From: Paraburkholderia madseniana | GTDB taxonomy: Bacteria; Pseudomonadota; Gammaproteobacteria; Burkholderiales; Burkholderiaceae | Direction: 5' to 3' | Assembly (NCBI RefSeq): GCF_009690905.1 | Contig: NZ_VOSW01000070.1 | Span: 1 to 48,765 of the forward strand | DNA length: 48,765 bases | Program-made: the position numbers and the translations under genes | Part shown: piece after piece, positions 1 through 9,297 of the stretch | How the letters are laid out: each line of letters starts with the position of its first letter | Position numbering within the stretch: position 1 is the first letter of the stretch | The notes under the pieces: generated by a model | The model's database searches: none | What the model saw: the letters and a program-made list of their open reading frames with translations, nothing else | Told to the model about the DNA's origin: nothing

Positions 1-33
1 GCAGGCAGCCGAGACAGGATAACGGAAGGAATT

Positions 34-85
34 TCGCCGGATTGCCGTGACGATGAAAATGACCATCGTCACGGCAATCCGGCGA
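34..85. repeat. 22-bp perfect inverted repeat (hairpin) upstream of IS6 transposase
   Basis: The arms at 34-55 and 64-85 are exact reverse complements (22 bp, core GCCGGATTGCCGTGACGATG), separated by 8 nt. No T-tract follows, so it is not a canonical terminator. It lies about 80 bases before the transposase start. It could be a REP-like hairpin, a structure shielding the transposase from read-through transcription, or the junction of two inverted copies. The repeat is certain; its role is inference. Confidence 0.85.
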
Positions 86-166
86 TGGCTAAACTCGTAC
101 CTTGACTTCGGCCGACTAATGGGTGTCGCAATAAGGCGGTCCGCTATGATGTGCGGAACAAGATTA

Positions 167-880
167 ATGACTAAAAGCTTGATGAAGACGCTGAATCCGG
201 CCGTGGCTCGAGTGCTCAAACGCCTGCATTACCCACTTGATGTAATCCTGACGTGCGTGCGTTGGTACGTGTCTTATGCGCTAAGCCTGCGAAACCTGGA
301 AGAAATGATGGAGGAGCGAGGCATCTCGGTCGATCATTCAACCGTGCATCGCTGGGCCCTCAAGCTGTTGCCGGTGCTGGCGAAAGCGTTTCGCCGTCAC
401 AAACGCCCTGTCGGCAAGAGCTGGCGCGTCGACGAGACCTACATTAAGGTCAAGGGCCAATGGAAATACCTGTATCGCGCCGTCGACAAGGACGGTAACA
501 CCATCGATTTTCTGTTGCGGGCCCATCGGGATAAGGCCGCGGCGCGCCGGTATTTCGAAAAATCGATCGCCCAAAATGGCGAACCCGAGACGGTGACGAT
601 CGACAAAAGTGGCGCCAATCTGGCTGCGCTGGAAGCCATCAACGCCGAGCGCGAAACGCCCATCAAGATCCGCCAGACGAAGTACCTGAACAACGTCATC
701 GAACAGGACCACCGCGCGATCAAGCGGCGCACCCGACCCATGCTCGGGTTCAAGAATTTTCGGTGCGCCCGCATTCTGCTTGGTGGTATCGAGGTGGCGC
801 ACATGATCGCCAAGGGGCAGATGAAAGACAACGGCGCCCGACAAATTCCTGCTGAGCAGTTCTATTCGTTGGCTGCATAG
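167..880 (+). CDS. IS6-family transposase
   Basis: A 237-aa DDE transposase of the IS6/IS26 family, which moves a short IS by cointegrate formation. An N-terminal HTH-like region (about 25-70, ISVDHSTVHRWALK) precedes the catalytic core. The probable triad is D89 (in VDETYIKVKG), D146 (in TIDKSGAN) and E179 (in NNVIEQDHRAIKRR), with the roughly 33-residue D-E spacing of the family. I chose the ATG at 167; in-frame codons further upstream run through a 22-bp hairpin and are not family-like. A candidate right inverted repeat is TTATCGCGACAAAGCC at 921-936, which matches 12 of 16 bases of the right end of the truncated copy near 40.5 kb. The left end was not identified. The protein is roughly three-quarters identical to that truncated copy. 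Confidence 0.88.
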   Translation: MTKSLMKTLNPAVARVLKRLHYPLDVILTCVRWYVSYALSLRNLEEMMEERGISVDHSTVHRWALKLLPVLAKAFRRHKRPVGKSWRVDETYIKVKGQWKYLYRAVDKDGNTIDFLLRAHRDKAAARRYFEKSIAQNGEPETVTIDKSGANLAALEAINAERETPIKIRQTKYLNNVIEQDHRAIKRRTRPMLGFKNFRCARILLGGIEVAHMIAKGQMKDNGARQIPAEQFYSLAA

Positions 881-965
881 GTAGTCCTGTTCACATCAGA
901 CTTTGCTCACCTTGAAATCGTTATCGCGACAAAGCCGCCTACAACGTGACAACCCCCACGTGTGT

Positions 966-1163
966 TCAGGTCACCGGACAGTTGACCGTTTTCACATGCA
1001 TGTCTTGGCAGGGATATGCGTGTGGCCGGCGCGGCGTTTCGTTGCGAGCGGAGGAGTAGGCCGCTCCATTCGGCGAATCTGCGCACCCTGCGATCGATGC
1101 GATCGATGCGAGCAGAGCCGAGATGACAATCAGACGGTTTAATGTAGGTAGTCGCGATAACAT
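966..1163 (-). CDS. very small lipoprotein with PC-x2-DMHVK-x3-C motif
   Basis: A 65-aa protein with an N-terminal hydrophobic segment (LIVISALLASIASIAGC) ending in a lipobox-like SIAGC, so probably lipid-anchored. The mature part is about 38 residues and ends PCQDMHVKTVNCPVT. The same Cys/Met/His signature (PC..NMHVK...C) is present in the lipoprotein at 1495-1716, so the two look like tandem paralogues. It is the last element downstream of the metal-efflux genes. A periplasmic metal-binding accessory role is plausible from the Cys/His/Met content and the location, but I do not recognise the family. Confidence 0.5.
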   Translation of the reverse strand: MLSRLPTLNRLIVISALLASIASIAGCADSPNGAAYSSARNETPRRPHAYPCQDMHVKTVNCPVT

Positions 1164-1494
1164 CAATTGAACCCCAATGGACTGAGTTGACGGACCGCGT
1201 CGATTGTTTCCACTGTCGAAAAAGATCGACGATTCCGTTTTTTCCATTGTTGCGTCGTACGCATGAACCCGACATGGCCCGAAAATGACCTTTTGGTAAT
1301 GTGTGACGTGACCTGGCAGGGTGTTGAAAAGCATCTTGTGGCCGTCGTCCGCAGAGGGGTAAACGCCATCGAATACGACAACATGGTGCACAACGTTGTG
1401 TCCATCGATGCCATTCTCGCGGATAGCAGCGAGGCGCGCTTCGAGTCGTTGAAGAATCCCGCACACGGTGCGCGTCTCGAGCGGAGATGATTTA
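1164..1494. other. spacer between two small lipoprotein genes
   Basis: These 331 bases separate the two paralogous lipoproteins. The minus strand is open from 1466 into the 966-1163 gene with fairly gene-like codons (ATG at 1466, MCGILQRLEARLAAIRENG...). No Shine-Dalgarno is visible and no family is recognised, so I do not call a gene. No terminator hairpin was seen. Confidence 0.4.
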
Positions 1495-1716
1495 TCAAAA
1501 CCTCATATGGGCTCCGTGTGACGCGTGCAGGGTCCGCGGATACAAGCAGAGGGGCGATTTCACATGCATATTCTGATTGCGGCAGGGCACGCCAGCGTAG
1601 TCGACTACGGTGCCATCCGATGTCTGTCGGTTCGAGGTGAGATGGCGCGATTGCGACTGGGTCGCGCAACCGGCTAGCACGATCGCAAACGCAAAAATCG
1701 TACAAAGTCGTTTCAT
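1495..1716 (-). CDS. small lipoprotein, paralogue of the 966-1163 gene
   Basis: A 73-aa protein starting MKRLCTIFAFAIVLAGC, a typical short lipoprotein signal with lipobox VLAGC. The mature region contains VPCRNQNMHVKSPLC, matching the PCQDMHVKTVNC signature of the neighbouring small lipoprotein, and ends with a His/Met-bearing tail (HASHGAHMRF). It starts 8 bases after the outer-membrane-factor stop, so it is probably the distal gene of the efflux operon. A role in binding or sensing the exported metal is inferred from residue content and position only. Confidence 0.6.
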   Translation of the reverse strand: MKRLCTIFAFAIVLAGCATQSQSRHLTSNRQTSDGTVVDYAGVPCRNQNMHVKSPLCLYPRTLHASHGAHMRF

Positions 1717-1724
1717 GATCTGTT

Positions 1725-3221
1725 TTATCGCGGTTGGTTTGACGGGAACGTCGAGACGAGTGAATCGGACCGATTCCACCAGCCGCCGCCCACGGCCTGG
1801 AACAAGGCTGCGGTATCCGCCAGTCTGGCGGCCCTTGCCTGTATCGACGCAATGCGCGCCATTTGCCAGGTCTGCTCCGCGGTCAGCACTGACAGATAAG
1901 ACGCTTCGCCTGAGCGCAGCTTTTCACGTTCGATAGCCACACTGCGCGAGGCAGCCTGCTCCGCATTGACGGTCGCCTGCAACGTCTTCGCGTCCGCCTG
2001 CACGCTCTGCAATACATCGGCAACGTTCTGAAATGCGTTGATCACCGTTGAGCGGTATTGGGCGCTGGCCTGATCGAATGCCGCCTGCGCCGCGCGCTGG
2101 CGATGCAGCAGCGCTCCACCCTGGAAGATCGGCTGGGCGACCTTCCCGACAATGGTGAAGAACTGGTTGTACGGCGTAAATGCGTTCGCGATGGCACTGG
2201 GCGAAGTTCCCAGGGCGGCTGTCAACGAAATTTGCGGCAACCGATTGGCGATCGCGACACCCACCTGCGCGCTAGCCGCATGCAATGCCGCAGACGCGGC
2301 AAGAATGTCGGGCCGGCGCTCCACGAGGGTCGATGGCAGACTGACGGGAAGATCCTCGGGTAGGTGCAAGGAGGACAGGTCGAAATCGGCCGCGACATCC
2401 TCGTTCGGAAAGCCGCCCATGAGCGCGATCAACGCGTCGCGCTGCAGCGCCAGTTGTTTCTCGAGCGGCGGTATCGCGGCCTGCGCCTGCGCAAGCACTG
2501 CTTCCTGTTGCAGGACGTCCGCCTCGGCAATTTCACCGAGCATGCTTTCGCGCCGGAGAATGTCGAGGAGTTCGACATGGGCTTTGATCACCTCCTGCTG
2601 CGCAGCGATCTGCCCGCGCAGCGAAGCAACGTTGAACGCTGCAAGCGCGAGATTGCTGCTCAACGTCAGATAGGCCGCTTCCAGTTCGAAACGCTGATTG
2701 TCGGCTTGCGCGGATACTGATTCGATCATGCGGCGATTCAAGCCGAATGCGTCGAGTGAATACGACACGGTCAGCTCGCCCGTGTAGAGCGAGTAAATGC
2801 GCTGGTTGTTCGCGGCGACGGGTGCAAGGCTCGCCGTGGCCGTTTCATTTCTGCTGCCTGACGCGTCGACGCCGATGCTCGGAAAGAGCGTCCCCCTCTG
2901 GCTCAGCATGTTCTCACGGGCCACGGCAAGCGCGGACTGTGCGGCAGCGATGGTTGGGCTCGCCTTGAACGCGCGGTCGATCATCGTGTTGAGCTCCGGC
3001 GACTGGAACAGCGTCCACCATTGGCCCGGAATATCGCCGCCAACAGCGAATTGCTGCGCCTCTCCCACTGCGCCGGGGGCCGCAGCGGTCTTCGAAGGCA
3101 GCGGAGCCTGCGTGTAACCCGCGCCGCTTGGGGCGGCCGGCTGCCTGAAGTCAGGACCTACCGCGCAGGCCGCCAGCAGTAGTGGGATCAACAGCGTGGA
3201 TGAACGTTTGAGAGCGATCAC
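1725..3221 (-). CDS. outer membrane efflux factor, NodT family (RND tripartite pump)
   Basis: The outer-membrane channel lipoprotein of a tripartite RND pump (TolC/OprM/CzcC type), about 498 aa. A lipoprotein signal ends LLLAACAVGPDFRQP, and the classic NodT/OMF signature follows (VGPDF, W-x-lFqsPeLn, two repeated OEP domains with long alpha-hairpins; C-terminal half PDILAASAALHAASAQVGVAIANRLPQ). The start is taken as GTG at 3221, because AGGAGG lies 7 bases upstream and the signal peptide then begins MIALKRSS; an ATG at 3242 overlaps the pump stop. It follows the pump gene directly, so the three pump genes form one operon. The substrate is inherited from the HME-type pump: divalent metal is likely. 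Confidence 0.9.
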   Translation of the reverse strand: MIALKRSSTLLIPLLLAACAVGPDFRQPAAPSGAGYTQAPLPSKTAAAPGAVGEAQQFAVGGDIPGQWWTLFQSPELNTMIDRAFKASPTIAAAQSALAVARENMLSQRGTLFPSIGVDASGSRNETATASLAPVAANNQRIYSLYTGELTVSYSLDAFGLNRRMIESVSAQADNQRFELEAAYLTLSSNLALAAFNVASLRGQIAAQQEVIKAHVELLDILRRESMLGEIAEADVLQQEAVLAQAQAAIPPLEKQLALQRDALIALMGGFPNEDVAADFDLSSLHLPEDLPVSLPSTLVERRPDILAASAALHAASAQVGVAIANRLPQISLTAALGTSPSAIANAFTPYNQFFTIVGKVAQPIFQGGALLHRQRAAQAAFDQASAQYRSTVINAFQNVADVLQSVQADAKTLQATVNAEQAASRSVAIEREKLRSGEASYLSVLTAEQTWQMARIASIQARAARLADTAALFQAVGGGWWNRSDSLVSTFPSNQPR

Positions 3222-3238
3222 GTTATAGCCTCCTTCTA

Positions 3239-6200
3239 TCATTCTGCGAATTGCGTTTCGCGCTCGGGGACGTGCGCAAGACGCGCCGTGCTTTTGCGGC
3301 GATCGAACCAGGGATAAACGGTTGGCAAAACCAGCAGTGTCAATAAGGTCGCCGACACGAGACCGCCAATGACGACTGTCGCAAGTGGACGCTGAACTTC
3401 CGCCCCGGAGCTCATCGAGAAGGCCATCGGCAGGAAGCCGAGGCTCGCTACGGTTGCCGTCATGAGGACAGGCCGCAGCCGGGTCGCGGCAGCGTGTTTC
3501 GCAGCCTCGACGGCACTCAGGCCGCGAGCGCGCGATTCGACGATGCTGCTGACCAGCACGACGCCGTTGAGCACGGCAATACCGAAGAGCGCGATAAAAC
3601 CGACCGCAGCGGAAATACTGAACGGCAGCCCGCGTATCCAGAGGGCGAAAATGCCGCCGATTGCTGCAAACGGTACGTTGCAGAAGATGAGCGCTGCAAG
3701 GCTGGCACTGCCGAACATCAGGTAGAGCAACGCAAAGATCGTGACAAGCGAGATGGGCACCACGACGTAAAGGCGCGCCATTGCGTCCTGCAGGTTCTTG
3801 AAGCTGCCGCCCCACGAAACCGTATAGCCGGGCGGAAGCTTGACCTGCGTCTCGACCGCACGTTGTGCGGCGACGACGAAGCCGGCGAGGTCGCGCCCTC
3901 GCACGTTGGCCTGAACGAGGATGACGCGCCGGCCCTCTTCGCGTTCAATGGTCGATGGTCCCGGCTCCATGCGGATGTCCGCCACCTCCGACAACGGCAC
4001 TTCACGGCCATCGCCATTGCTGATGCGTAGCGCACCGATTCGCGTCACATCGTTGCGATCCTGCGACTGCATGCGAACCCGGATGCTGAACTGGCCCTCA
4101 CCGTCGACAATCGTCCCAACCGTGCGCCCGCCCAGCGACTGAACCATATCGAGCACCTGGCTAGCATTCAGCCCGTACCGCGCAACCGCGTCGCGCCTGA
4201 CGATGACACGCACGTAAGGCTGGCCTATCGTCTGCTGCGCCTGTACATCAGCCGCGCCCGGCACTCGTGAAATCACGGCCGCCACCCGCTCGCCCGTATC
4301 GTGCAGCGTTTGCAGATCGTTGCCATGAATCTGCACGGCAACATCGGCCTGAACGCCCGCGATCATGTCGTCCATGCGCATCTGGATCGGTTGCGCCCAA
4401 TTGAGCGCCAAGCCCGGAACAGCGCGATCCAGCGCCGCGGAGTACTCGGCGACGAGCCCGTCCTGGGTTTGCGCCGTCTTCCACTCGGACTGCGGCTTCA
4501 GCATGATGAAGGTGTCGCTTTGCTCCACGCCCATCGGGTCGGTCGGAATCTCCGAGCTGCCGCCGAGCGTGACAGCCGACTGCACTTCGGGAAAGTGCAT
4601 CAGCGTGCGTTCGACCATGGATTGGGCCTGGACCGCCGACGGCACGGATATGCCGGGCAGTTTCGTCGTCGTGACGGTCAGCGCCCCTTCGTCCAGGCGC
4701 GGTAAAAATTCAGCGCCCAGCCTCGTGGCGGCGAAGGCCGCGACCGCGAGCAACGCGACGGCGAGCCCCATCGTTAGCGCAGGCTGTTGCGCGGCACGCG
4801 CGAGAATCGGCTCATAGCGCAGGCGCACCCAGTGAAGGATGCGGCTCTCGCGCTCTGCGACCTTGCCGCGCAGCAACAGGCTAGCGAGCACCGGCATGAC
4901 CGTCAGCGTGAGGACGAGCGACGCGAGCAGCGCGAAGATAACGGTCATCGCCATCGGCCGGAACATTTTGCCTTCAATACCCTGAAGGCTCAGTATCGGC
5001 AGGTAGACGGCCGTGATGATGAGGACCGCGAACGTCACAGGCCGGGAGACTTCTTTTGCTGCCTCCTGCACGAGCGGGCGTAACGGCTGATTCGGCGCTT
5101 CGGAACGCCGCCGCACGACGTTTTCGATCATCACCACTGCGCCGTCGACAAGCAGGCCGAAATCGATCGCGCCGAGACTCATCAGATTGCCCGACATTCC
5201 CGTACCGTACATGGCGATGACGGCGACGAGCATCGACAGCGGAATCGCCATTGCGACGATCAGCCCTGCACGCGCATTCCCGAGCAGCAAAAGCAGCACC
5301 GCGATGACGAGCACGGCACCCTCGACCATGTTGTGAGCGACCGTATGCAGCACCCGGTCCATCAGGTCCGCACGGTTGTAGTAGGGCGCAACCTCCACGC
5401 CGGGCGGCAGCGTCCGGTTGATCTCCTTGATTGCGTCCTGCACGCGCTGTGCAACGACGCGCGTGTTTTGCCCGATGCCCATCAGCACGACGCCGACGAC
5501 GGCTTCGCCTTTGCCGTCACGCGTGACCGCGCCGAGCCGAGGCATTGGCGCTTCGTCGATATGCGCCACGTCATGAACGTAAAGCGGCGCACCGCCCGCA
5601 GCGGTACGAAGCACGATGTTGCCGATGTCGGTCGTGTTACGCAGCAACCCCTCGCCGCGGATGATCGATTCTCCGCCGTTGTGCTCGATTGTCGCGCCGC
5701 CTGTTGCGCCGTTGTTCATCTGAACGGCATTGAAAATGTCGCCGACCGACAGGCCATAACGCGTGAGCGCATTGTCGTCGACCTGCACTTCGTAGGTCTT
5801 CAGGAGGCCGCCGTTTACATTTACGTCGACCACGCCTTCCACCTGGCGCAGCTTCGGTGAGATCTGCCAGTCGAGCAGCGTGCGCAACGTCATCAGCGAC
5901 TGGCCGTGGCCACGTACCTGAAACTGATAGATCTCGCTCAGGCCATCCGACAGCGGCCCCATCTGCGGCGCGCTGGTGCCGGGTGGAAGCTGTATCGTCT
6001 GCAACCGCTCACCGACCAGATTGCGGTCGAGGTACAGGTTCGTATCGTCGGCGAATCGCACGTAAATCACGGAGAGACCGTAACGCGAAATTGAGCGCAG
6101 GCTCTGCATGCTAGGCAAGCCCTGCAGCGCGAGCTCGACTGGCGCCGTGATCGAGCGCTCGACATCGACTGGCGCGAGCCCGGGCGCCTGGGTCGTCACC

Positions 6201-6343
6201 AGCACCTGCTGCGGCGAGATGTCCGGCTCCGCATCGAAAGGCAGCCGTTGCATGCTGTATAGCCCGGCTACAATCAGGACGGCAACGAGAATCAACACGG
6301 CGGCGCGATTTCGCAGTGCTGCCTCGACAAGTTTGGTAATCAT
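3239..6343 (-). CDS. heavy-metal efflux RND pump (CzcA family)
   Basis: A 1034-aa inner-membrane proton antiporter of the HME-RND family, which exports divalent cations through the adaptor and outer-membrane factor. The N-terminus MITKLVEAALRNRAAVLI with TM1, the periplasmic porter region, and TM4 with DFGLLVDGAVVMIEN at 394-408 are clear. The D-x5-D arrangement is the form seen in Co/Zn/Cd/Ni (CzcA-like) pumps, whereas Cu/Ag CusA pumps carry a different TM4 motif. Length is normal for the family. It lies 16 bases after the adaptor gene. The exact metal is not resolvable; Zn, Cd, Co or Ni are more likely than Cu/Ag. Confidence 0.93.
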   Translation of the reverse strand: MITKLVEAALRNRAAVLILVAVLIVAGLYSMQRLPFDAEPDISPQQVLVTTQAPGLAPVDVERSITAPVELALQGLPSMQSLRSISRYGLSVIYVRFADDTNLYLDRNLVGERLQTIQLPPGTSAPQMGPLSDGLSEIYQFQVRGHGQSLMTLRTLLDWQISPKLRQVEGVVDVNVNGGLLKTYEVQVDDNALTRYGLSVGDIFNAVQMNNGATGGATIEHNGGESIIRGEGLLRNTTDIGNIVLRTAAGGAPLYVHDVAHIDEAPMPRLGAVTRDGKGEAVVGVVLMGIGQNTRVVAQRVQDAIKEINRTLPPGVEVAPYYNRADLMDRVLHTVAHNMVEGAVLVIAVLLLLLGNARAGLIVAMAIPLSMLVAVIAMYGTGMSGNLMSLGAIDFGLLVDGAVVMIENVVRRRSEAPNQPLRPLVQEAAKEVSRPVTFAVLIITAVYLPILSLQGIEGKMFRPMAMTVIFALLASLVLTLTVMPVLASLLLRGKVAERESRILHWVRLRYEPILARAAQQPALTMGLAVALLAVAAFAATRLGAEFLPRLDEGALTVTTTKLPGISVPSAVQAQSMVERTLMHFPEVQSAVTLGGSSEIPTDPMGVEQSDTFIMLKPQSEWKTAQTQDGLVAEYSAALDRAVPGLALNWAQPIQMRMDDMIAGVQADVAVQIHGNDLQTLHDTGERVAAVISRVPGAADVQAQQTIGQPYVRVIVRRDAVARYGLNASQVLDMVQSLGGRTVGTIVDGEGQFSIRVRMQSQDRNDVTRIGALRISNGDGREVPLSEVADIRMEPGPSTIEREEGRRVILVQANVRGRDLAGFVVAAQRAVETQVKLPPGYTVSWGGSFKNLQDAMARLYVVVPISLVTIFALLYLMFGSASLAALIFCNVPFAAIGGIFALWIRGLPFSISAAVGFIALFGIAVLNGVVLVSSIVESRARGLSAVEAAKHAAATRLRPVLMTATVASLGFLPMAFSMSSGAEVQRPLATVVIGGLVSATLLTLLVLPTVYPWFDRRKSTARLAHVPERETQFAE

Positions 6344-6359
6344 GGCATACGCTCGCGGA

Positions 6360-7634
6360 TTAGCCTTCGTCTGGAATGGAGCCCTTCATGAGCGCAGCCT
6401 TCAGCCAGTAGCTGCCGTCGGCGACGACGGACGTGCCGGCCGACATGCCACTGAGAATCTGCGTCATGCCGTCGGCGGCGTAGCCGGTGCGAACGGCGCG
6501 CCACGTGAAACGGCCGTTGCCGGAAGGAATGAATACGGCTGTCTGTCCATTCACATCCTGGAGCGCCGTGTCGGGCACAAGCGTCGTGTCCCGACCGAGC
6601 GGCGACTGGATCTCGACCGTGCCGAACATGTTTGCGCGAAGTGAGCCATCACCGTTAGGCAACTCGCAGCGGACCGCTACGGTGCCGGTGTTGATGTCGA
6701 CCTGGTCGGCGACATCGATGACACGGCCGGTGAACTGTCGATTGCCATACGCATCAATGTGGACAAGCACCGTTTGACCGGGGCGTACGTCTGCGGCCTC
6801 GCGCTCAGGGACGTTGGCTTGGACCCACATTGTCGAAAGATCGGCCAGCGTCGCAATCGGCGACGACGTGTCGACTATGTCGCCGGCGGCCGCGCCCACG
6901 TTGCTGATGACACCGTCGAACGGCGCGACGAGCGCACCTAACGAATCGCCCGGGCTCAGTCGGGCCAGCGTGGCCGTTCCATTGCTTCGATTCGCCGGCG
7001 CACCGATCGGCATCAGGCGCTGCTGCATGCCCTGCCACTTCTGCAGGTCTGCTTGCCGCGACTTCAGCATGGCCTGTGCATTGACCACGGCAGCACGGCG
7101 GCGGTCGAGCTCGCTCTGCGCGATACCGCCTCCGGTGACGAGCTCGGTGCCGCGCTGCAGTGCTGCATTGGCCGCATCGGCTGCAGCCCGCGCGTCCGCC
7201 ACCGCGGCGGACGCGCTTGCGACCTGACTACGTACGTCGCTCAGGTCGAACTCGTCGAGCGTGGCGAGCCGTTGCCCCGCACGCACATGGTCACCCGCGG
7301 CGACATCGACAGCAACGACCCTTGCCTTTGAAGGAGAGCCTAGCTGCGCGAGCCGCTTCGCGTTGAATGCGACAATGCCGGTAGCGGCAATGGTATGCAC
7401 ACCGGGCCGAAGCTCCGCTTTCGCGAACTGCAATTTGACGTTCGCGAGCGCCTCGGGTGAGAGGTCTACGGTAGTGGGCAACGGCGGAGCCTGATCGACT
7501 GCCGTAGCTGGCAGCGCTGACTCGGTAGCCGCGGGGGAAGTCCGCGAGTGAAGGGAAAGCAGGGCACCGCAAAGAATGAGGATGCCCGCTCCCCCGACAG
7601 ACAGCTGCAGACGCTTGCGATAGCGAATGTTCAC
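6360..7634 (-). CDS. RND efflux periplasmic adaptor (HlyD/CzcB type)
   Basis: A 424-aa membrane-fusion protein bridging the RND pump to the outer-membrane factor. A single N-terminal membrane anchor (LSVGGAGILILCGALLSLH) is followed by a first barrel/lipoyl half, an alpha-hairpin coiled coil rich in Ala/Arg/Gln (about 140-220), a second lipoyl half (LVAPFDGVISNVGAAAGDIVD) and beta-barrel and membrane-proximal domains. The start is GTG at 7634 with GAGAG about 6 bases upstream. It is the first gene of the pump operon and is separated by 268 bases from the sensor kinase gene, so a separate promoter probably lies there. Confidence 0.9.
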   Translation of the reverse strand: MNIRYRKRLQLSVGGAGILILCGALLSLHSRTSPAATESALPATAVDQAPPLPTTVDLSPEALANVKLQFAKAELRPGVHTIAATGIVAFNAKRLAQLGSPSKARVVAVDVAAGDHVRAGQRLATLDEFDLSDVRSQVASASAAVADARAAADAANAALQRGTELVTGGGIAQSELDRRRAAVVNAQAMLKSRQADLQKWQGMQQRLMPIGAPANRSNGTATLARLSPGDSLGALVAPFDGVISNVGAAAGDIVDTSSPIATLADLSTMWVQANVPEREAADVRPGQTVLVHIDAYGNRQFTGRVIDVADQVDINTGTVAVRCELPNGDGSLRANMFGTVEIQSPLGRDTTLVPDTALQDVNGQTAVFIPSGNGRFTWRAVRTGYAADGMTQILSGMSAGTSVVADGSYWLKAALMKGSIPDEG

Positions 7635-7902
7635 GATAGCTCTCGATGTTTGAACAGACCTTAGGACTCTGAGGTATGGCGACGGCTTCCCTCAGTGCTG
7701 GAGAGCGTATTGTCGTGTTGCGCGTCTGATTACGAGGTGGCGGGAAGATGTCATTTCGGACACCTTGGGAAGGCACGCGCAGAATGCGCCGTTGGCTTGC
7801 CGACGGAAGGCGGACGCGGGCGCGCCATCTTGCGCGGTTCAGCTAACGGAACTCTGGGAGAAAAGGATGCCGCGTGATTGCGCGGAACGGCGACTCAGGG
7901 TG
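7635..7902. promoter_or_regulatory. probable promoter region of the metal-efflux operon
   Basis: This 268-base gap sits between the sensor kinase stop and the adaptor start, both on the minus strand. It contains an imperfect palindromic CCTTAGGACTCTGAGG (about 7660-7675) and a nearby second CTGAGG-like element on the minus strand, which could be response-regulator repeats. No clear -35/-10 pair or terminator could be assigned by eye. Confidence 0.35.
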
Positions 7903-9297
7903 TCACGCGGTAACGGAAGGAAAGTAAAGCGTGAAGGTCGTCAAGCCGGCGCGGCTCACGACGTCGACTCGGCCACGATGCAACTCCATGATCGATCGTA
8001 CGATGGCGAGGCCCAGCCCCATGTTCTTCGCCGACCCTTGCCGCGCAGAATTGATACGATAAAAGCGGTCGAAGATCTTGCCGATATGCTCCGGCGGGAT
8101 GGTTTGACCGTTATTCGTGACTTCCACGGCGACGTACTCGCCAGACCGGTAGGCACGCAGCGCGATCTCCGATTCGGCGTCGGCATGCGCAAGCGCGTTC
8201 GATACGAGGTTGCTGACGGCGCGTCGAAGCATCGACGGATCGGCGCGAACCTGGATTGCGCCGTCGATGCCGAAATGGACGCCCTTGTTTTCGGCCACTC
8301 CTTCAAAGTACGAGGCGAGCCTTGCGAACTCTTCATGGCAATCGAGTACGTCCAGCCGAAGCGGTTCCTTTGAGTGGTCCGCTCGCGCGAGGAACAGCAT
8401 GGTCTCGATCATCCGTTGAAGGCGCTGGCATTCTTCGATGTTCGAGTCGATAAGCGCTTCATATTCCTCGGTGGATCGCTGACGCGAAAGCGTGATTTCG
8501 GATGCGCTGATCATGTTGGCGAGCGGCGTGCGCATGTCGTGCGCCAGATCGGACGAGAACTGCGAGAGTCGCTCAAATGCACGTTGAAGCCTGTCGAGCA
8601 TCCGGTTCACTGGACCCGCGATGTCATGGAGTTCGACGGGACCACCGCCTATATCGAGGCGCTCGCCAAGATTGTGGGCTTCGATGCGCGAAATTCGCTG
8701 GCCGATGGTTTTGACCGGAGACAATCCCCGCTTTGCGATGGCGTAGCCAAGCAAACCCATCAGCGCGGAACCACCGAGGAGCACGAGCCATACATCGCCT
8801 TGATACTCGCGAAGAACGGAGTCGCGCGTCGCCGCTTCATGTGAGAGCAGCACGCGTATCGCTTCGCCTGAAGGCAGCGTTTCGTCGCCGAATACGCAGC
8901 GCGAAGGCCCGATGGACGGGGGAGAGCATGAATAAGGCTGTTGTTCTGCCGGATTGCCCGACCCAATCGACCGCAAGCGCTGGTCCCGCCGGCCCGAGTC
9001 GGCCAATATCCTTCCTTGACTATCCAGTATGGCGAATGAGATTGCGGGATGCGCGAGCAATTCCTCTCGAAACAGGTCGCTATTGCTGCCAATCGCCTCC
9101 GCCGAGCCGTATCTGCGAGCGGCCGCCAGAAACTCGTCGAGCTTGACCGAAATCTCGCTGTCGTCGCGTTGCCTGAGTTGGCTGGAGAGCGAATGATAGA
9201 GGAGGCCGCCGGCCATCGAGAGCACCAATATGGCGACGATAGTAAAAGCGAGACTCAGACGCCTGAGCAGCGAGTACGCTCCATCCACGGCAGTCAT
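7903..9297 (-). CDS. heavy-metal sensor histidine kinase (CzcS/CusS/IrlS-like)
   Basis: A 464-aa membrane sensor kinase. TM1 lies at about 14-34, a periplasmic sensor follows to about 165, TM2 is at about 168-188, then HAMP (RGLSPVKTIGQRISRI), a HisKA domain with H253 in FSSDLAHDMRTPLAN, and an HATPase domain with N box (RRAVSNLVSNALAHA), F box (IFDRFYRI) and G box (NMGLGLAIV). The H box has Asp where most relatives have Glu (H-D rather than H-E). Its start overlaps the response-regulator stop (ATGA), so the two are co-transcribed and translationally coupled. By context it senses the metal exported by the neighbouring pump. Confidence 0.92.
   Translation of the reverse strand: MTAVDGAYSLLRRLSLAFTIVAILVLSMAGGLLYHSLSSQLRQRDDSEISVKLDEFLAAARRYGSAEAIGSNSDLFREELLAHPAISFAILDSQGRILADSGRRDQRLRSIGSGNPAEQQPYSCSPPSIGPSRCVFGDETLPSGEAIRVLLSHEAATRDSVLREYQGDVWLVLLGGSALMGLLGYAIAKRGLSPVKTIGQRISRIEAHNLGERLDIGGGPVELHDIAGPVNRMLDRLQRAFERLSQFSSDLAHDMRTPLANMISASEITLSRQRSTEEYEALIDSNIEECQRLQRMIETMLFLARADHSKEPLRLDVLDCHEEFARLASYFEGVAENKGVHFGIDGAIQVRADPSMLRRAVSNLVSNALAHADAESEIALRAYRSGEYVAVEVTNNGQTIPPEHIGKIFDRFYRINSARQGSAKNMGLGLAIVRSIMELHRGRVDVVSRAGLTTFTLYFPSVTA

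Noticed and set aside
1164..1466. Minus-strand frame starting MCGILQRLEARL upstream of the small lipoprotein
   Set aside because: Its codons are plausible, but there is no Shine-Dalgarno or recognised family, and it would merge with the signal peptide of the 966-1163 gene.
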